Shown: in pieces, positions 1-7,953 of the stretch
Position numbering within the stretch: the first letter of the stretch is position 1
Layout: each line of letters begins with the position of its first letter
Source: Coprobacillus sp. CAG:826
GTDB lineage: Bacteria; Bacillota_I; Bacilli_A; RFN20; CAG-826
Length of the DNA stretch: 41,382 bases
Direction: 5' to 3'
Assembly: GCA_000437235.1 (NCBI GenBank)
Contig: FR897039.1
Coordinates: forward strand, 17,147-58,528
Notes under the pieces: model-generated
What the model saw: the letters and a program-made list of their open reading frames with translations, nothing else
Database searches by the model: none
What the model was told of the DNA's origin: nothing
Translations under genes and position numbers: made by a program

Positions 1-319
1 CTATAGAATTCCCATCCAAGTCTTTATACTCAATCGCAGAAATTTCATCATAAAAGATTTTTTCTTTATACTGTAATCTTGTTATTTTTGTAACGAAGTC
101 ATTTGGTATAAATAAATATTTTTCTTTAAATAGTAAAAAACCCATGTACCAACAAAGATTACAATTATATAAAATGTATGATATGACTAGTCCCATAACA
201 ATAAATAGCGCCATATAGTTAAAATGATTAATTGATAGTATGATTGCAACAATAAAAGGAGAATATACAAATATTCTACTAATATAAGAAAGCACACTAT
301 TCGCCAAAAATACTTTCAT
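1..319 (-). CDS. Partial two-TM, PH-like membrane protein (N-terminal 106 residues, runs off left edge)
   Basis: An open frame starts at an ATG at 317-319 behind a perfect AGGAGG and stays open to base 1, so only the N-terminus is present. Residues about 15-30 and 36-52 are hydrophobic and look like a membrane hairpin. A soluble part follows (YLFIPNDFVTKI, then LQYKEKIFYDEISAIEY). That stretch resembles LQYPTSVYYSDIADVSI in the protein at 7134-7727, which also has two N-terminal membrane segments, so I read the two as paralogues. The soluble part looks like a bacterial PH-like domain (strand, turn, 'W/Y-x-D-I' strand), but this is by eye. The gene lies downstream of the RHS locus on the same strand, which would fit an immunity or accessory role. 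That role is inference only. Confidence 0.7.
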   Translation of the reverse strand, partial: MKVFLANSVLSYISRIFVYSPFIVAIILSINHFNYMALFIVMGLVISYILYNCNLCWYMGFLLFKEKYLFIPNDFVTKITRLQYKEKIFYDEISAIEYKDLDGNSI

Positions 320-495
320 TGTTACCTCCTAAAAATTAATTTGAATCTATAACCTATAAATTTAATAATACTTGTTTTAACTTTTGAATCATTTCTCAGC
401 TTAATGTAAATATATGGCATATCATTGTAAACCAATATAATTGATAAATTGATGTTTTCTCATTGAATCGCCCTCTTAAATTATTATACAAAATA
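320..495 (-). other. Intergenic stretch with a possible short coding remnant
   Basis: On the minus strand a 45-codon frame without an obvious start (322-459) ends in TAA just before the ATG of the left-edge gene, so that its last two codons are the AGGAGG Shine-Dalgarno itself. Its middle reads MPYIYIKLRNDSKVKTSII, which looks protein-like, but I recognise no family. It may be the tail of a decayed gene of the toxin locus or chance. The rest is AT-rich and I see no terminator. Confidence 0.25.
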
Positions 496-753
496 TTACT
501 GATTATAAAGATTCCATATATTTCTAAGCCTATCCTTATAAATTACCTTCCATAAAGTTGAAGTTAACCCTCTATCTAGAAATGCTACAGCGTAATCTTC
601 CCATGTTCCAAACGAAATACCAGTTAATGTATATGCAAATAAATTTGTTAGCCCAGAAGACATTGTACTTGTTAATGCCGCTCCGCTAGCACCAAAGATT
701 TTTTCAATGCTAGTTGTCTTTTTATTATTTCTCTCTATTATCGTATTAATCAC
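496..753 (-). pseudogene. Orphan fragment resembling an RHS C-terminal linker/toxin module
   Basis: This is an 85-codon frame. The only start is a GTG with no Shine-Dalgarno, and an in-frame TAA lies two codons upstream, so it is probably not an intact gene. Its middle (ASGAALTSTMSSGLTNLFAY, then TLTGISFGTWEDYAVAF) is a Gly/Ala/Thr-rich helical stretch followed by 'GTWEDY'. It is the kind of segment I associate with the region joining the RHS core to the variable toxin tip in Gram-positive RHS proteins. It sits 200 bases beyond the RHS gene and its candidate immunity gene, on the same strand, where displaced (orphan) toxin tails are typically found. The family link is from memory and unverified. 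Confidence 0.45.
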
Positions 754-956
754 TGGTTATTAAGATTAAATCTTTATTCCTATAGATACTAAAACATCAA
801 ATTGAATATTTGTTAAATAGAAGTATCTAACACCATTATATATAAAATTCAATCTTTATCTATAATTCAACTAAAAAGAATTTTATATAGAATTAAAGAA
901 AAGACGAATCAACATAAGAAAGTAACTTCACCCAATTTTGCTTATAAAAGAGTTAG

Positions 957-1193
957 CTATTTTTTCAACAATTTTTCACAATGCGCACATAAGCCATCTT
1001 CATTTAGTGGTAAGGGCTTAAAATATTTCTTTATAAAATATACTTCTAAAGATCCATCTACTGTTGTAATTTTATCTGGCATAGAAGGATTGTATCCTTT
1101 TTCATGGCAACACAAACATTCATTAATCCATTTTTTAAATTTAGGAAATGCATTAATATATTCTTCACCTTCATTACCTCTTTGTCTTTTCAC
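957..1193 (-). CDS. Small Cys4 protein, candidate immunity protein of the RHS toxin
   Basis: 78 residues. The GTG start shares one base with the TAG stop of the RHS gene (TAGTG), so its translation is very probably coupled to that of the toxin. Two cysteine pairs, CLCC (near residue 27) and CAHC (near residue 70), could bind one zinc ion. Between them runs a short charged region with KYFKPLPLNEDGLC. I know of no experimentally characterised homologue. Small proteins with this 'KWINxC..C..GY..P...LNExxLC..C' look seem to recur beside RHS-type toxins, but that is recollection. Position, size and coupling make immunity the best reading. A zinc-binding chaperone for the toxin tip is the alternative. 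Confidence 0.7.
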   Translation of the reverse strand: MKRQRGNEGEEYINAFPKFKKWINECLCCHEKGYNPSMPDKITTVDGSLEVYFIKKYFKPLPLNEDGLCAHCEKLLKK

Positions 1194-4100
1194 TATAATT
1201 TACCCCATTTCTTTAAAATTTCTTTTAATAATTCAACTAGTTTCCTTAGATTATCATGAGTATTGTAAGGATACTTTTGTATTTCATTATGCAATCTTCT
1301 CCACAAATCTCTGTTTTCAATACCCAATCGTTTCATTGCTTCCGCCCATTGTTGATTTTGATGCTTATTGTTAGGTAAACCACCTTTAGCAAACATATAA
1401 GTGGTGCCTAACAATCCTGCCACCCCTAATATTTGTGCACCTGAAACAGTTAAAGTCATAGATCCAGTAGCTACAAGCGCCATTGTTCCTGCTGAAGTTT
1501 GTTCCAAAGCAAAACCTGTAGGTATTGTTGCAGAAAAACTCATACCAGTAAAAGCTCCTAGCCCTGCGCCAATAGCTCCACCTAAAACAATTGCTCCTAA
1601 ATATTTATACCATGCAACACTTCCATTAAAGATTTGACCATCATCTTGATAATCTATATAAGTGGCAGTTCCAAATCCAATCAAGGCGCCTATAATTAAT
1701 CCAATTAAAACAGCACTATGCCCGGTTGGATCATATAAATTCAACGGATCATTCATACAATAACAATATAAATTTAACCCATTAATATTTTCAGAGTCTA
1801 AATAATCAAGACTATCTGGGCTTAAGAATCTTCTCCAACTTGGAACATAAAAACGTGAATTTAGCCAATAATATTTTGTCTCACTATCATAATAATATCC
1901 TTTATATCGCATTGGATTAATCGCACCAATGCTATCATCTAAAAATATTATTTGCATGTTACCATAAGCATCATAACTATAATTTGCAACTACATTACCA
2001 TCTTTATCAATGATACCTGTAATTCCTAATAAGTCCCATCGATAGTAATATCTTGTTTCAACATTATCTTTTCGATAGATAAAGAAAGATAATCTTCCAT
2101 CTAATCCATAGAAATATTGTAATTGATATCCTTTTGAATGCGTTTCACTTTGTAGTTGTCCACCTACATAACTATAAATGACATCATCAATGGTTTTAGA
2201 AACTCCATTTTCTGTTTTTGTTTCTTTAATTAGTTTTCTTCTTCTAGTGCCATCATCATTATATTCATATTGAATAGAAGTTTCTCCATTCACTATTAAC
2301 TTGGTTAGTCTTGAGCCTCTCCATGTAAAGTTCATCTTTTCTACTTGAGTTGATGAATTATAAATTCTTTTTACATATAAAGGATTAGTTTCTTCATACT
2401 CAAGAACATCTGTTCCAACTTTTTCTAACCGATCTTTATATAGAGTTCCATATGTAAATGTGGTAGTGGTTGGTGTAACTGTAGAAGAATTTTTATAGTA
2501 TTTAACCGTTTTAATATTTCCATTATTATCATATTCATAGACATATCTTTGTAATGAAGTAGGTAATCTTTCTTGTGATAAGAAACCTCTTGCGTCGTAT
2601 TCAAAAGTATGGTTTGTCACCGACATACCTAAACTTTTTCTTGTTACTCTTCCTAATTCGTCAAATACATATGAAGTAGTGGTTTGCTTTCCGCCATAGG
2701 TATCTACTTCTTTTGAAATAATGCCACTTGTTCTAGTTTCGGTACTTCCATTTTCTGTTACTGCACGATCTTCATACGTATAAGTTTTCTTTAAGACTAC
2801 GCTTCCATTATCTTCTATTTCTGTGCTTAATACTCTTCCTAATCGATCAGTTTCTGTTGTTTCTCTGATTCTTTTTAACAATGTTTCATAAGTATTTGGC
2901 GAGCCTTCTCCATAAAGCAAATTAGCTAATAATAAACAATTAGTGTTTTTTACTAGTGTGATATTTAATTTTGAATACAAAGAATTCGATTGAAGAGTTA
3001 CATAATGATCATTATTAATATATATATGCAAACGAATTAGGCCATTTTCCCGTACAAAACCAAGTTGAAATTTATTCCAAGTACCTTTGGCTATTGTATG
3101 ATAAGCACTAGAGTCATTTGAGTTACCGAAATTATAGTACACATAGTATTGGTTTACATTTGCCGTATCTTTTACTAAAGAAATTTCTAATCCTTCGGTA
3201 GATAGAATACTGATCTTATTAGATGATTCATTATTTAAAACTTTAAAATCAAAAAGGATATTGGCCTTTCCTGATTCAAAAGGAAAATCTATAGTTTTAC
3301 ATAATGTGCATTTCCCCGCATCAAATACTTCTTGTCTTAAAGTTTCATCATAAGAATAATAACTATTATTTGCTTTATAATACTCTTCTTTTGGAGTAAG
3401 CTTTACATCACGATTTCCTTTTACTGAAGTGACACTACCACTCAATGGGAAATAATCCCAGTTTGTTAAGCCACTCGTTTCTTTAATTCCTAAAACAGTG
3501 TGTTTGGTTTGTACAGCCTCTTGTTTCCAAGTTTTCCATTCTTTTTCCACTGCAATTAAATGATAAAATACACCTTGGATATATTGTTGAACTGTATTCG
3601 TTTCAATATCATCATTTTCAGCAATTAATCCAGTATATCCGCCTAAAGCTTTTGTTTTACCTTGTAATTCACTAGAACGTGGCGCGTAAACAATTTCAAT
3701 GTTTTGATTGAAATATATTTCACTATCAATCGTTTTAGTTACATTTTTATCATTAATAAAAAGAATAAAATGGGTTTTATGCTCTTGAGGTTCCACTTTC
3801 ACTTTTAAGCCAATAAAATTCCATTCATCATCTTTATATACTGCCGAAGATTGAATTAATAAGTTGGAAGAAACTACGTTATTTCCATTAATCGTATTGT
3901 CAAACAAATAGATAACATTTTCTTTTTTTTCGATTGTAAAAAATCTAGAATTTGTTGATTTAATTCCAAATATTGTTTCATATTGAGTTGAATTATCATT
4001 ACTTTGGGTTTGTTCTTCCTTAAAGGGCGTATGATAAAAAGTTCCAGCAAATATTGCTCTTTTATTATTTCCTGGTACGGAATAGTAAAGAGATCTTTCA

Positions 4101-6799
4101 GCAATTGTTTTCATTGAAGCATAAGGGATTCTGCCATCGTAATATGTAAATATCTCATTACTAATGATGTTATTAATTTTATCTATTGAGCCATCTTCTT
4201 TTTCTTTAACTAAATAAGAATAATGTCCATTCGTATTCGGTATTTCTATGCTAAAGAACGTACTAAAAAATTCTTGAAATGCACCTTTTATAACTGCATT
4301 AGGTGATCTTCTCGTTGCTTCATCATATTGACTCTTATATTCAAAACTATGTTCACCATTCGGTGTCATTCTTGAAACTACATAGCCTTCTTTATTCTCT
4401 TTTCTTATAATATCAATCGTTTCACCTTGAGTAATTTGGATTTTGGAAATATCGTCTTCGGGTGTATAGCTATAAACTTTTATGAGTTTGTTATTCGTTC
4501 CATAAACATGCGTTAGTCTTTCTTTCCCATCATAAGTGAATTTATACTCTCGCTGTGTTCTAGTTTCGCCTCTTTTATCACCTTCTACATACAATAGTTG
4601 CCCATTTTCGTTATAAGTATAGCTTTCAATGTAATTGTTATCGCCATAAATTTTATAACTAATTCGTCCTGTTTTAGGTTGATTCTCTACACCATCATTT
4701 TCATAGGCATATAATTCTACTTGTGTATTCGCGTCATCTACATAAATATAATCAGGTAATCCATAATTATTATAGTCAAATTCGATTTGACTTCCATTTC
4801 CACTTACAACTTTTTGAATTTGGCGATTAGCGTTATAAGTAATATTTTGTTCTCTTAAAGTTGTTCCATCTTTACTCTCTTTTACTTTAATTAAGTCATG
4901 ATAGGCATTATATCCATATTCTTCTTTTTTGGATAATGGGTCTAAATAACTTTTTAAGGAATTAGAATTAACTTCAATGACTTCTACACTTGTTTGATCT
5001 CTTGTATCAATTTCTGTTGTTGTTTTTGTTGTTATTGTCCCATAGTTATAACTTATGGTTCTTTTACTAACAGAATAAACATTTACGCATTGTATTCGTT
5101 GTGAAATAATTTCGCCATCTTCATCATATTCCATTTCTATGGTATTACCAAAAATATCAACACTTTTAGTTGGTTGATTTTTATCGTTATATTCTTCTAC
5201 AAGATCACCACTGAAACTTGAAGAAGTTAATGATAAAAGGCGATTACTTTGATCCATTGTAGTTCTTACTTCTTCATTTCCTGTTTGAACTTTTCTTACC
5301 GCACCATGATATCCATAGGTAATTCTTTTTCCCACTCCGATTTCATATAAACCAAGCTCTTTCATATAAAAATTTTGGTTTTTACTGAAAGAAACTGCTA
5401 CTTTGATTTTACTAAACTCTCCTGGTGCTTCTACTGAAAGAGTGAAAAATGTTAGTTTTCCCTGCACTGCTGCTCCTGATTTATAATAATTTCCAATGCA
5501 TTGGTTTAGTTCATCATAAAAGTAAACGTCCAAGGTTATTGTAAAGCCTATTGTACCATTTTTATATCCTAATAATACTGCAGTAAAAGGATCTCCTTTA
5601 TGTCCTGATTTACTAATTGTTTGAGAAATGCTTGCAATCGACTTTCCTGCTAAAGGTGTTAAACAGCACCATTCACCAGCAAACTTATTATCCAATATAG
5701 ATGTAGTTACTAAAGTATCAAGAAATGTTGCATTTCCGTCTACATCATATTTCAATAAACCTGACGAAAAATTACCATTTTCTAATAGATTTTCGCTTAG
5801 TGTTTTATGACTAAATATTTGTAGCGTTCTTGAAGTTTCAACTTCTCTGTTCCACTGATCGTATTGATGAGTTCTTACCCATCCATTTTCATTAACTTCA
5901 TATTCTAAAAGATTTTTAACATTATAACCATATTCTGTTTTCTTACCCTCTGCATTTGTTAAAATACTTTTTAATGTTTCTTTTGTAATGCTCTGAGTAC
6001 CTATAAAAACATTATTGACATAACTACTTATCGTTTTTGTTTGACCTGAGGTTGTAATAACGAGCTTTTTATGGAATAAAACATCTTCAATGGTTATCGT
6101 TGAAGTTGTTCGTGTGAAAGTATATTTTTCTAGAGTTGTACTACCTTCTTTATACTCTATTTGGGACAAATAATTATTAGAGTCATAAGTTAAAAACACT
6201 TGGTAATTAATTCGATTACTTCCATTCGTAATTTGTTTTATATCAATCCGTTCCGCCTTAAAACAATTAGACGCTGTTGATATAAATTCCATTGCGCAAT
6301 CATTATTAGTGTACCGAAAAACTTTTTTAGAAACTTTTCTAAAAACAAAATAGCTACCATCATTTCCAAGATACTGGTTTAAAAAGAATGACTCAGATTC
6401 AAATAACGAATAACCTCCTTGCTGATTCACTATTTTATAATCAACAATTTCGTCATATAATGTCTCTCCAGTTTGTTCACAAATCATTATTGTCGGTGTA
6501 TCTTCATTTTTGATAAATACTCTTTTATTACCCAAGCAATCAATTACATTAAATTGTGTATCGTCCACATCTTGGAATGTTAAACTGTGTGAAAAGGTTC
6601 CACCTTTGCCTAAGTTTATACTATCATCAATTCTATCACTATCGAGATTATAAAGTAGTGTTAAACCAAATGGTTTCTTTCCTACTGTCTGTGGTAAAGG
6701 AATAGTTAAATACGATGTTAAATCCTTCGTATTTAAAGAATAAGATAAACTTCCTATTTTTAAATTAAGATATTTTTTTCCAAATATGATTGAGCTCAT
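1193..6799 (-). CDS. RHS/YD-repeat polymorphic toxin protein
   Basis: 1868 residues with ATG behind GGGGG. YD-type repeats (forms of 'YxYDxxGxL') run through much of the protein and end in the RHS core hallmark at about residues 1630-1693: RYKGYYYDSETKYYWLNSRF, then RRFLSPDS, NGLNLYCYCMNDPLNLYDP and TG. The repeat shell is interrupted by a carbohydrate-binding-like module at about 335-490 ('ENLLENGNFSSG...') and two LamG/concanavalin-like segments at about 915-1080 and 1170-1305. After DPTG comes a hydrophobic Gly/Ala stretch (about 1694-1800) and a 60-residue hydrophilic tip with NKHQNQQWAEAMKRLG and RRLHNEIQKYPYNT, probably the toxin. No signal peptide, LXG or WXG domain is visible, so the export route is unknown. 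The tip resembles 'NKxQNxQ...LHxEI' tails of other polymorphic toxins. Its activity cannot be named. Confidence 0.92.
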   Translation of the reverse strand: MSSIIFGKKYLNLKIGSLSYSLNTKDLTSYLTIPLPQTVGKKPFGLTLLYNLDSDRIDDSINLGKGGTFSHSLTFQDVDDTQFNVIDCLGNKRVFIKNEDTPTIMICEQTGETLYDEIVDYKIVNQQGGYSLFESESFFLNQYLGNDGSYFVFRKVSKKVFRYTNNDCAMEFISTASNCFKAERIDIKQITNGSNRINYQVFLTYDSNNYLSQIEYKEGSTTLEKYTFTRTTSTITIEDVLFHKKLVITTSGQTKTISSYVNNVFIGTQSITKETLKSILTNAEGKKTEYGYNVKNLLEYEVNENGWVRTHQYDQWNREVETSRTLQIFSHKTLSENLLENGNFSSGLLKYDVDGNATFLDTLVTTSILDNKFAGEWCCLTPLAGKSIASISQTISKSGHKGDPFTAVLLGYKNGTIGFTITLDVYFYDELNQCIGNYYKSGAAVQGKLTFFTLSVEAPGEFSKIKVAVSFSKNQNFYMKELGLYEIGVGKRITYGYHGAVRKVQTGNEEVRTTMDQSNRLLSLTSSSFSGDLVEEYNDKNQPTKSVDIFGNTIEMEYDEDGEIISQRIQCVNVYSVSKRTISYNYGTITTKTTTEIDTRDQTSVEVIEVNSNSLKSYLDPLSKKEEYGYNAYHDLIKVKESKDGTTLREQNITYNANRQIQKVVSGNGSQIEFDYNNYGLPDYIYVDDANTQVELYAYENDGVENQPKTGRISYKIYGDNNYIESYTYNENGQLLYVEGDKRGETRTQREYKFTYDGKERLTHVYGTNNKLIKVYSYTPEDDISKIQITQGETIDIIRKENKEGYVVSRMTPNGEHSFEYKSQYDEATRRSPNAVIKGAFQEFFSTFFSIEIPNTNGHYSYLVKEKEDGSIDKINNIISNEIFTYYDGRIPYASMKTIAERSLYYSVPGNNKRAIFAGTFYHTPFKEEQTQSNDNSTQYETIFGIKSTNSRFFTIEKKENVIYLFDNTINGNNVVSSNLLIQSSAVYKDDEWNFIGLKVKVEPQEHKTHFILFINDKNVTKTIDSEIYFNQNIEIVYAPRSSELQGKTKALGGYTGLIAENDDIETNTVQQYIQGVFYHLIAVEKEWKTWKQEAVQTKHTVLGIKETSGLTNWDYFPLSGSVTSVKGNRDVKLTPKEEYYKANNSYYSYDETLRQEVFDAGKCTLCKTIDFPFESGKANILFDFKVLNNESSNKISILSTEGLEISLVKDTANVNQYYVYYNFGNSNDSSAYHTIAKGTWNKFQLGFVRENGLIRLHIYINNDHYVTLQSNSLYSKLNITLVKNTNCLLLANLLYGEGSPNTYETLLKRIRETTETDRLGRVLSTEIEDNGSVVLKKTYTYEDRAVTENGSTETRTSGIISKEVDTYGGKQTTTSYVFDELGRVTRKSLGMSVTNHTFEYDARGFLSQERLPTSLQRYVYEYDNNGNIKTVKYYKNSSTVTPTTTTFTYGTLYKDRLEKVGTDVLEYEETNPLYVKRIYNSSTQVEKMNFTWRGSRLTKLIVNGETSIQYEYNDDGTRRRKLIKETKTENGVSKTIDDVIYSYVGGQLQSETHSKGYQLQYFYGLDGRLSFFIYRKDNVETRYYYRWDLLGITGIIDKDGNVVANYSYDAYGNMQIIFLDDSIGAINPMRYKGYYYDSETKYYWLNSRFYVPSWRRFLSPDSLDYLDSENINGLNLYCYCMNDPLNLYDPTGHSAVLIGLIIGALIGFGTATYIDYQDDGQIFNGSVAWYKYLGAIVLGGAIGAGLGAFTGMSFSATIPTGFALEQTSAGTMALVATGSMTLTVSGAQILGVAGLLGTTYMFAKGGLPNNKHQNQQWAEAMKRLGIENRDLWRRLHNEIQKYPYNTHDNLRKLVELLKEILKKWGKL

Positions 6800-6811
6800 T
6801 TGAATACTCCC

Positions 6812-6910
6812 CCTTATATTTTTATAGTAACATACAAATATAAAAAGAAAAGCATTATTTTTAACATATTATTAAAAATATTAGACACATCACCTATAAT
6901 GTAAAAAATA
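6812..6910 (-). promoter_or_regulatory. Promoter block of the RHS gene (copy B of a duplicated element)
   Basis: Read on the minus strand, an extended -10 (TG-T-TACTAT, 6824-6832) lies about 25 bases before the start codon. The 17-base block TTAAAAATAATGCTTTT (6848-6864) sits 18 bases upstream of the -10 and would cover the -35 site. The whole stretch aligns with 7731-7836 over about 100 bases with only scattered differences. The identical block and identical spacing in both copies suggest a shared activator or repressor site or a special -35 region. Confidence 0.6.
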
Positions 6911-6986
6911 CACTTTATTTAATAGCTAAATATACCTAATTCATATACGTAGTCTATTGCTATTTTACAAGTTTATGTTAATTATT

Positions 6987-7094
6987 TTAGTTTTCATTCA
7001 CTTTTTTCATCATTAGTTTAATAATTTTCTTGATCTGTTTTTTTGAATAATTACCTACATAAACATATTTAGAATCGCCATTTTTCAAATAAAT
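6987..7094 (-). pseudogene. C-terminal remnant of a PH-like membrane protein paralogue
   Basis: A 35-codon frame directly follows an in-frame TAG, with no start codon and no ribosome binding site at its head. It encodes KNGDSKYVYVGNYSKKQIKK, which matches the end of the adjacent intact gene (KKGKKHRFGLYSMTKRTVRK, 7134-7727) in pattern, with a two-residue gap, and then continues in a Lys-rich helix. It looks like the surviving tail of a third family member, lost when the promoter block and gene were duplicated or recombined. Confidence 0.5.
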
Positions 7095-7133
7095 CTATAA
7101 ATATTTATTAAACTTAAGCTTATAAAGATCAAT

Positions 7134-7727
7134 TTAATTTTTTTCTTCTTTTTCTTCCATAGCAAATCTAGCAACAGAAAAGTCCTTCACTAACTTTTCA
7201 ACATCAAAGTTTGCACTATTATTTTCTTGACACATATGCAATAAATCAACAAGTAGCTTTCTAACCGTTCTTTTTGTCATAGAATATAATCCGAAACGAT
7301 GTTTTTTTCCTTTTTTGTCAATGATAACTAAATACGCTATTGGTCTTGATATTGCCACAAATTGCCCTTTGGAATTTCTTTGAAGCGCTACAATTGATAC
7401 ATCGGCAATATCAGAATAATAAACTGATGTAGGATACTGAAGTTTTTCTCTACTATTTTTTAAATCACCTCTAATGCATATGCCTTGAGGATTTAATTGA
7501 ATGTTTCCTATTATTAACACAAGTTCCCCATAAATAGTAAATGGAATTGCTAAATATAGTACAATTGTTGCAAAAATTAAAGCACTCGAATTGTCAGTTG
7601 ATCCTGCGGTTATTAATGTTTTTGTTAAATCAATACAAAAATATATATCGAGTATTAAACAAGAAATAAGAAACGCATTAAGAAATAAATAAACTATTGA
7701 TAATCTATAATAATACTTCTTTTTCAT
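7134..7727 (-). CDS. Two-TM protein with a PH-like domain, unknown function
   Basis: 197 residues with ATG behind AGAGGGG. Two hydrophobic segments at about residues 8-32 and 46-70 are followed by a soluble domain of about 115 residues. That domain has the alternating strand pattern of bacterial PH-like domains (GICIRGDLKNSREKLQYP, YYSDIADVSIVAL, AYLVIIDKKGKKHRFGLYS) and a closing helix rich in K and E. I do not recognise a named family. It is related by eye to the partial protein at the left edge and to the remnant at 6987-7094. It has the same type of promoter as the RHS gene, so the two are probably co-regulated. It could be an immunity or membrane-anchoring partner of the RHS system. Confidence 0.75.
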   Translation of the reverse strand: MKKKYYYRLSIVYLFLNAFLISCLILDIYFCIDLTKTLITAGSTDNSSALIFATIVLYLAIPFTIYGELVLIIGNIQLNPQGICIRGDLKNSREKLQYPTSVYYSDIADVSIVALQRNSKGQFVAISRPIAYLVIIDKKGKKHRFGLYSMTKRTVRKLLVDLLHMCQENNSANFDVEKLVKDFSVARFAMEEKEEKN

Positions 7728-7730
7728 TTT

Positions 7731-7836
7731 ATCCCCTCTATATTTTTATATTATCATATAAATATCTCTAAAAAAGCATTATTTTTAATATATTCATTAA
7801 AAAATACTAGACACTTGATAGAATATGTAAAAAATA
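7731..7836 (-). promoter_or_regulatory. Promoter block of the PH-like gene (copy A of a duplicated element)
   Basis: On the minus strand an extended -10 (TG-A-TAATAT, 7748-7756) is preceded at 18 bases by the 17-base block TTAAAAATAATGCTTTT (7772-7788). Block and spacing are the same as upstream of the RHS gene (6824-6864). Similarity extends outward through a common GTGTCTA-ATTTTT segment to about 7836. Confidence 0.6.
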
Positions 7837-7903
7837 ATCCAAGATTACTATTCATAGCTCATTTTTTATAATCAACATATTTCTTTCTTTTTTATTTGCT
7901 TTT

Positions 7904-7932
7904 TTCTTCTTTTTCTTGAACTATGGTACAAT
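7904..7932 (+). promoter_or_regulatory. Probable promoter of the rqcH-like gene
   Basis: A TACAAT -10 with an upstream TGG (extended -10) at 7924-7932 has a poor -35 (TTCTTC) 17 bases away. Transcription would begin only a few bases before the ribosome binding site, giving a very short leader. Confidence 0.4.
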
Positions 7933-7953
7933 AAAAAAAGCGAGGTGTTTTTT

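Larger units (their letters stand above)
6800..7133. other. 334-base gap: duplicated promoter block plus paralogue remnant
   Basis: No intact gene is present. The left 110 bases hold the RHS promoter block, which is a diverged copy of the block upstream of the 7134-7727 gene. Bases 6987-7094 hold a C-terminal remnant of a PH-like protein. The rest is AT-rich with no recognised signal or terminator. Confidence 0.6.

Noticed and set aside
1090..1637. Plus-strand frames of 94 and 78 codons within the RHS/immunity region
   Set aside because: They have no Shine-Dalgarno and are fully covered by the RHS and Cys4 genes. The Pro/Ala bias is the reverse complement of the Gly/Ala linker.
7945..7953. 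GTG start for the rqcH-like gene
   Set aside because: The GTG is part of GAGGTG, the ribosome binding site of the ATG at 7954. The ATG also gives Asp97-Arg98, matching the family's numbering.
1..7953. Insertion sequence or prophage as the carrier of the RHS island
   Set aside because: No transposase, integrase, terminal inverted repeats or target duplications were found. The repeated promoter block points to local duplication instead.
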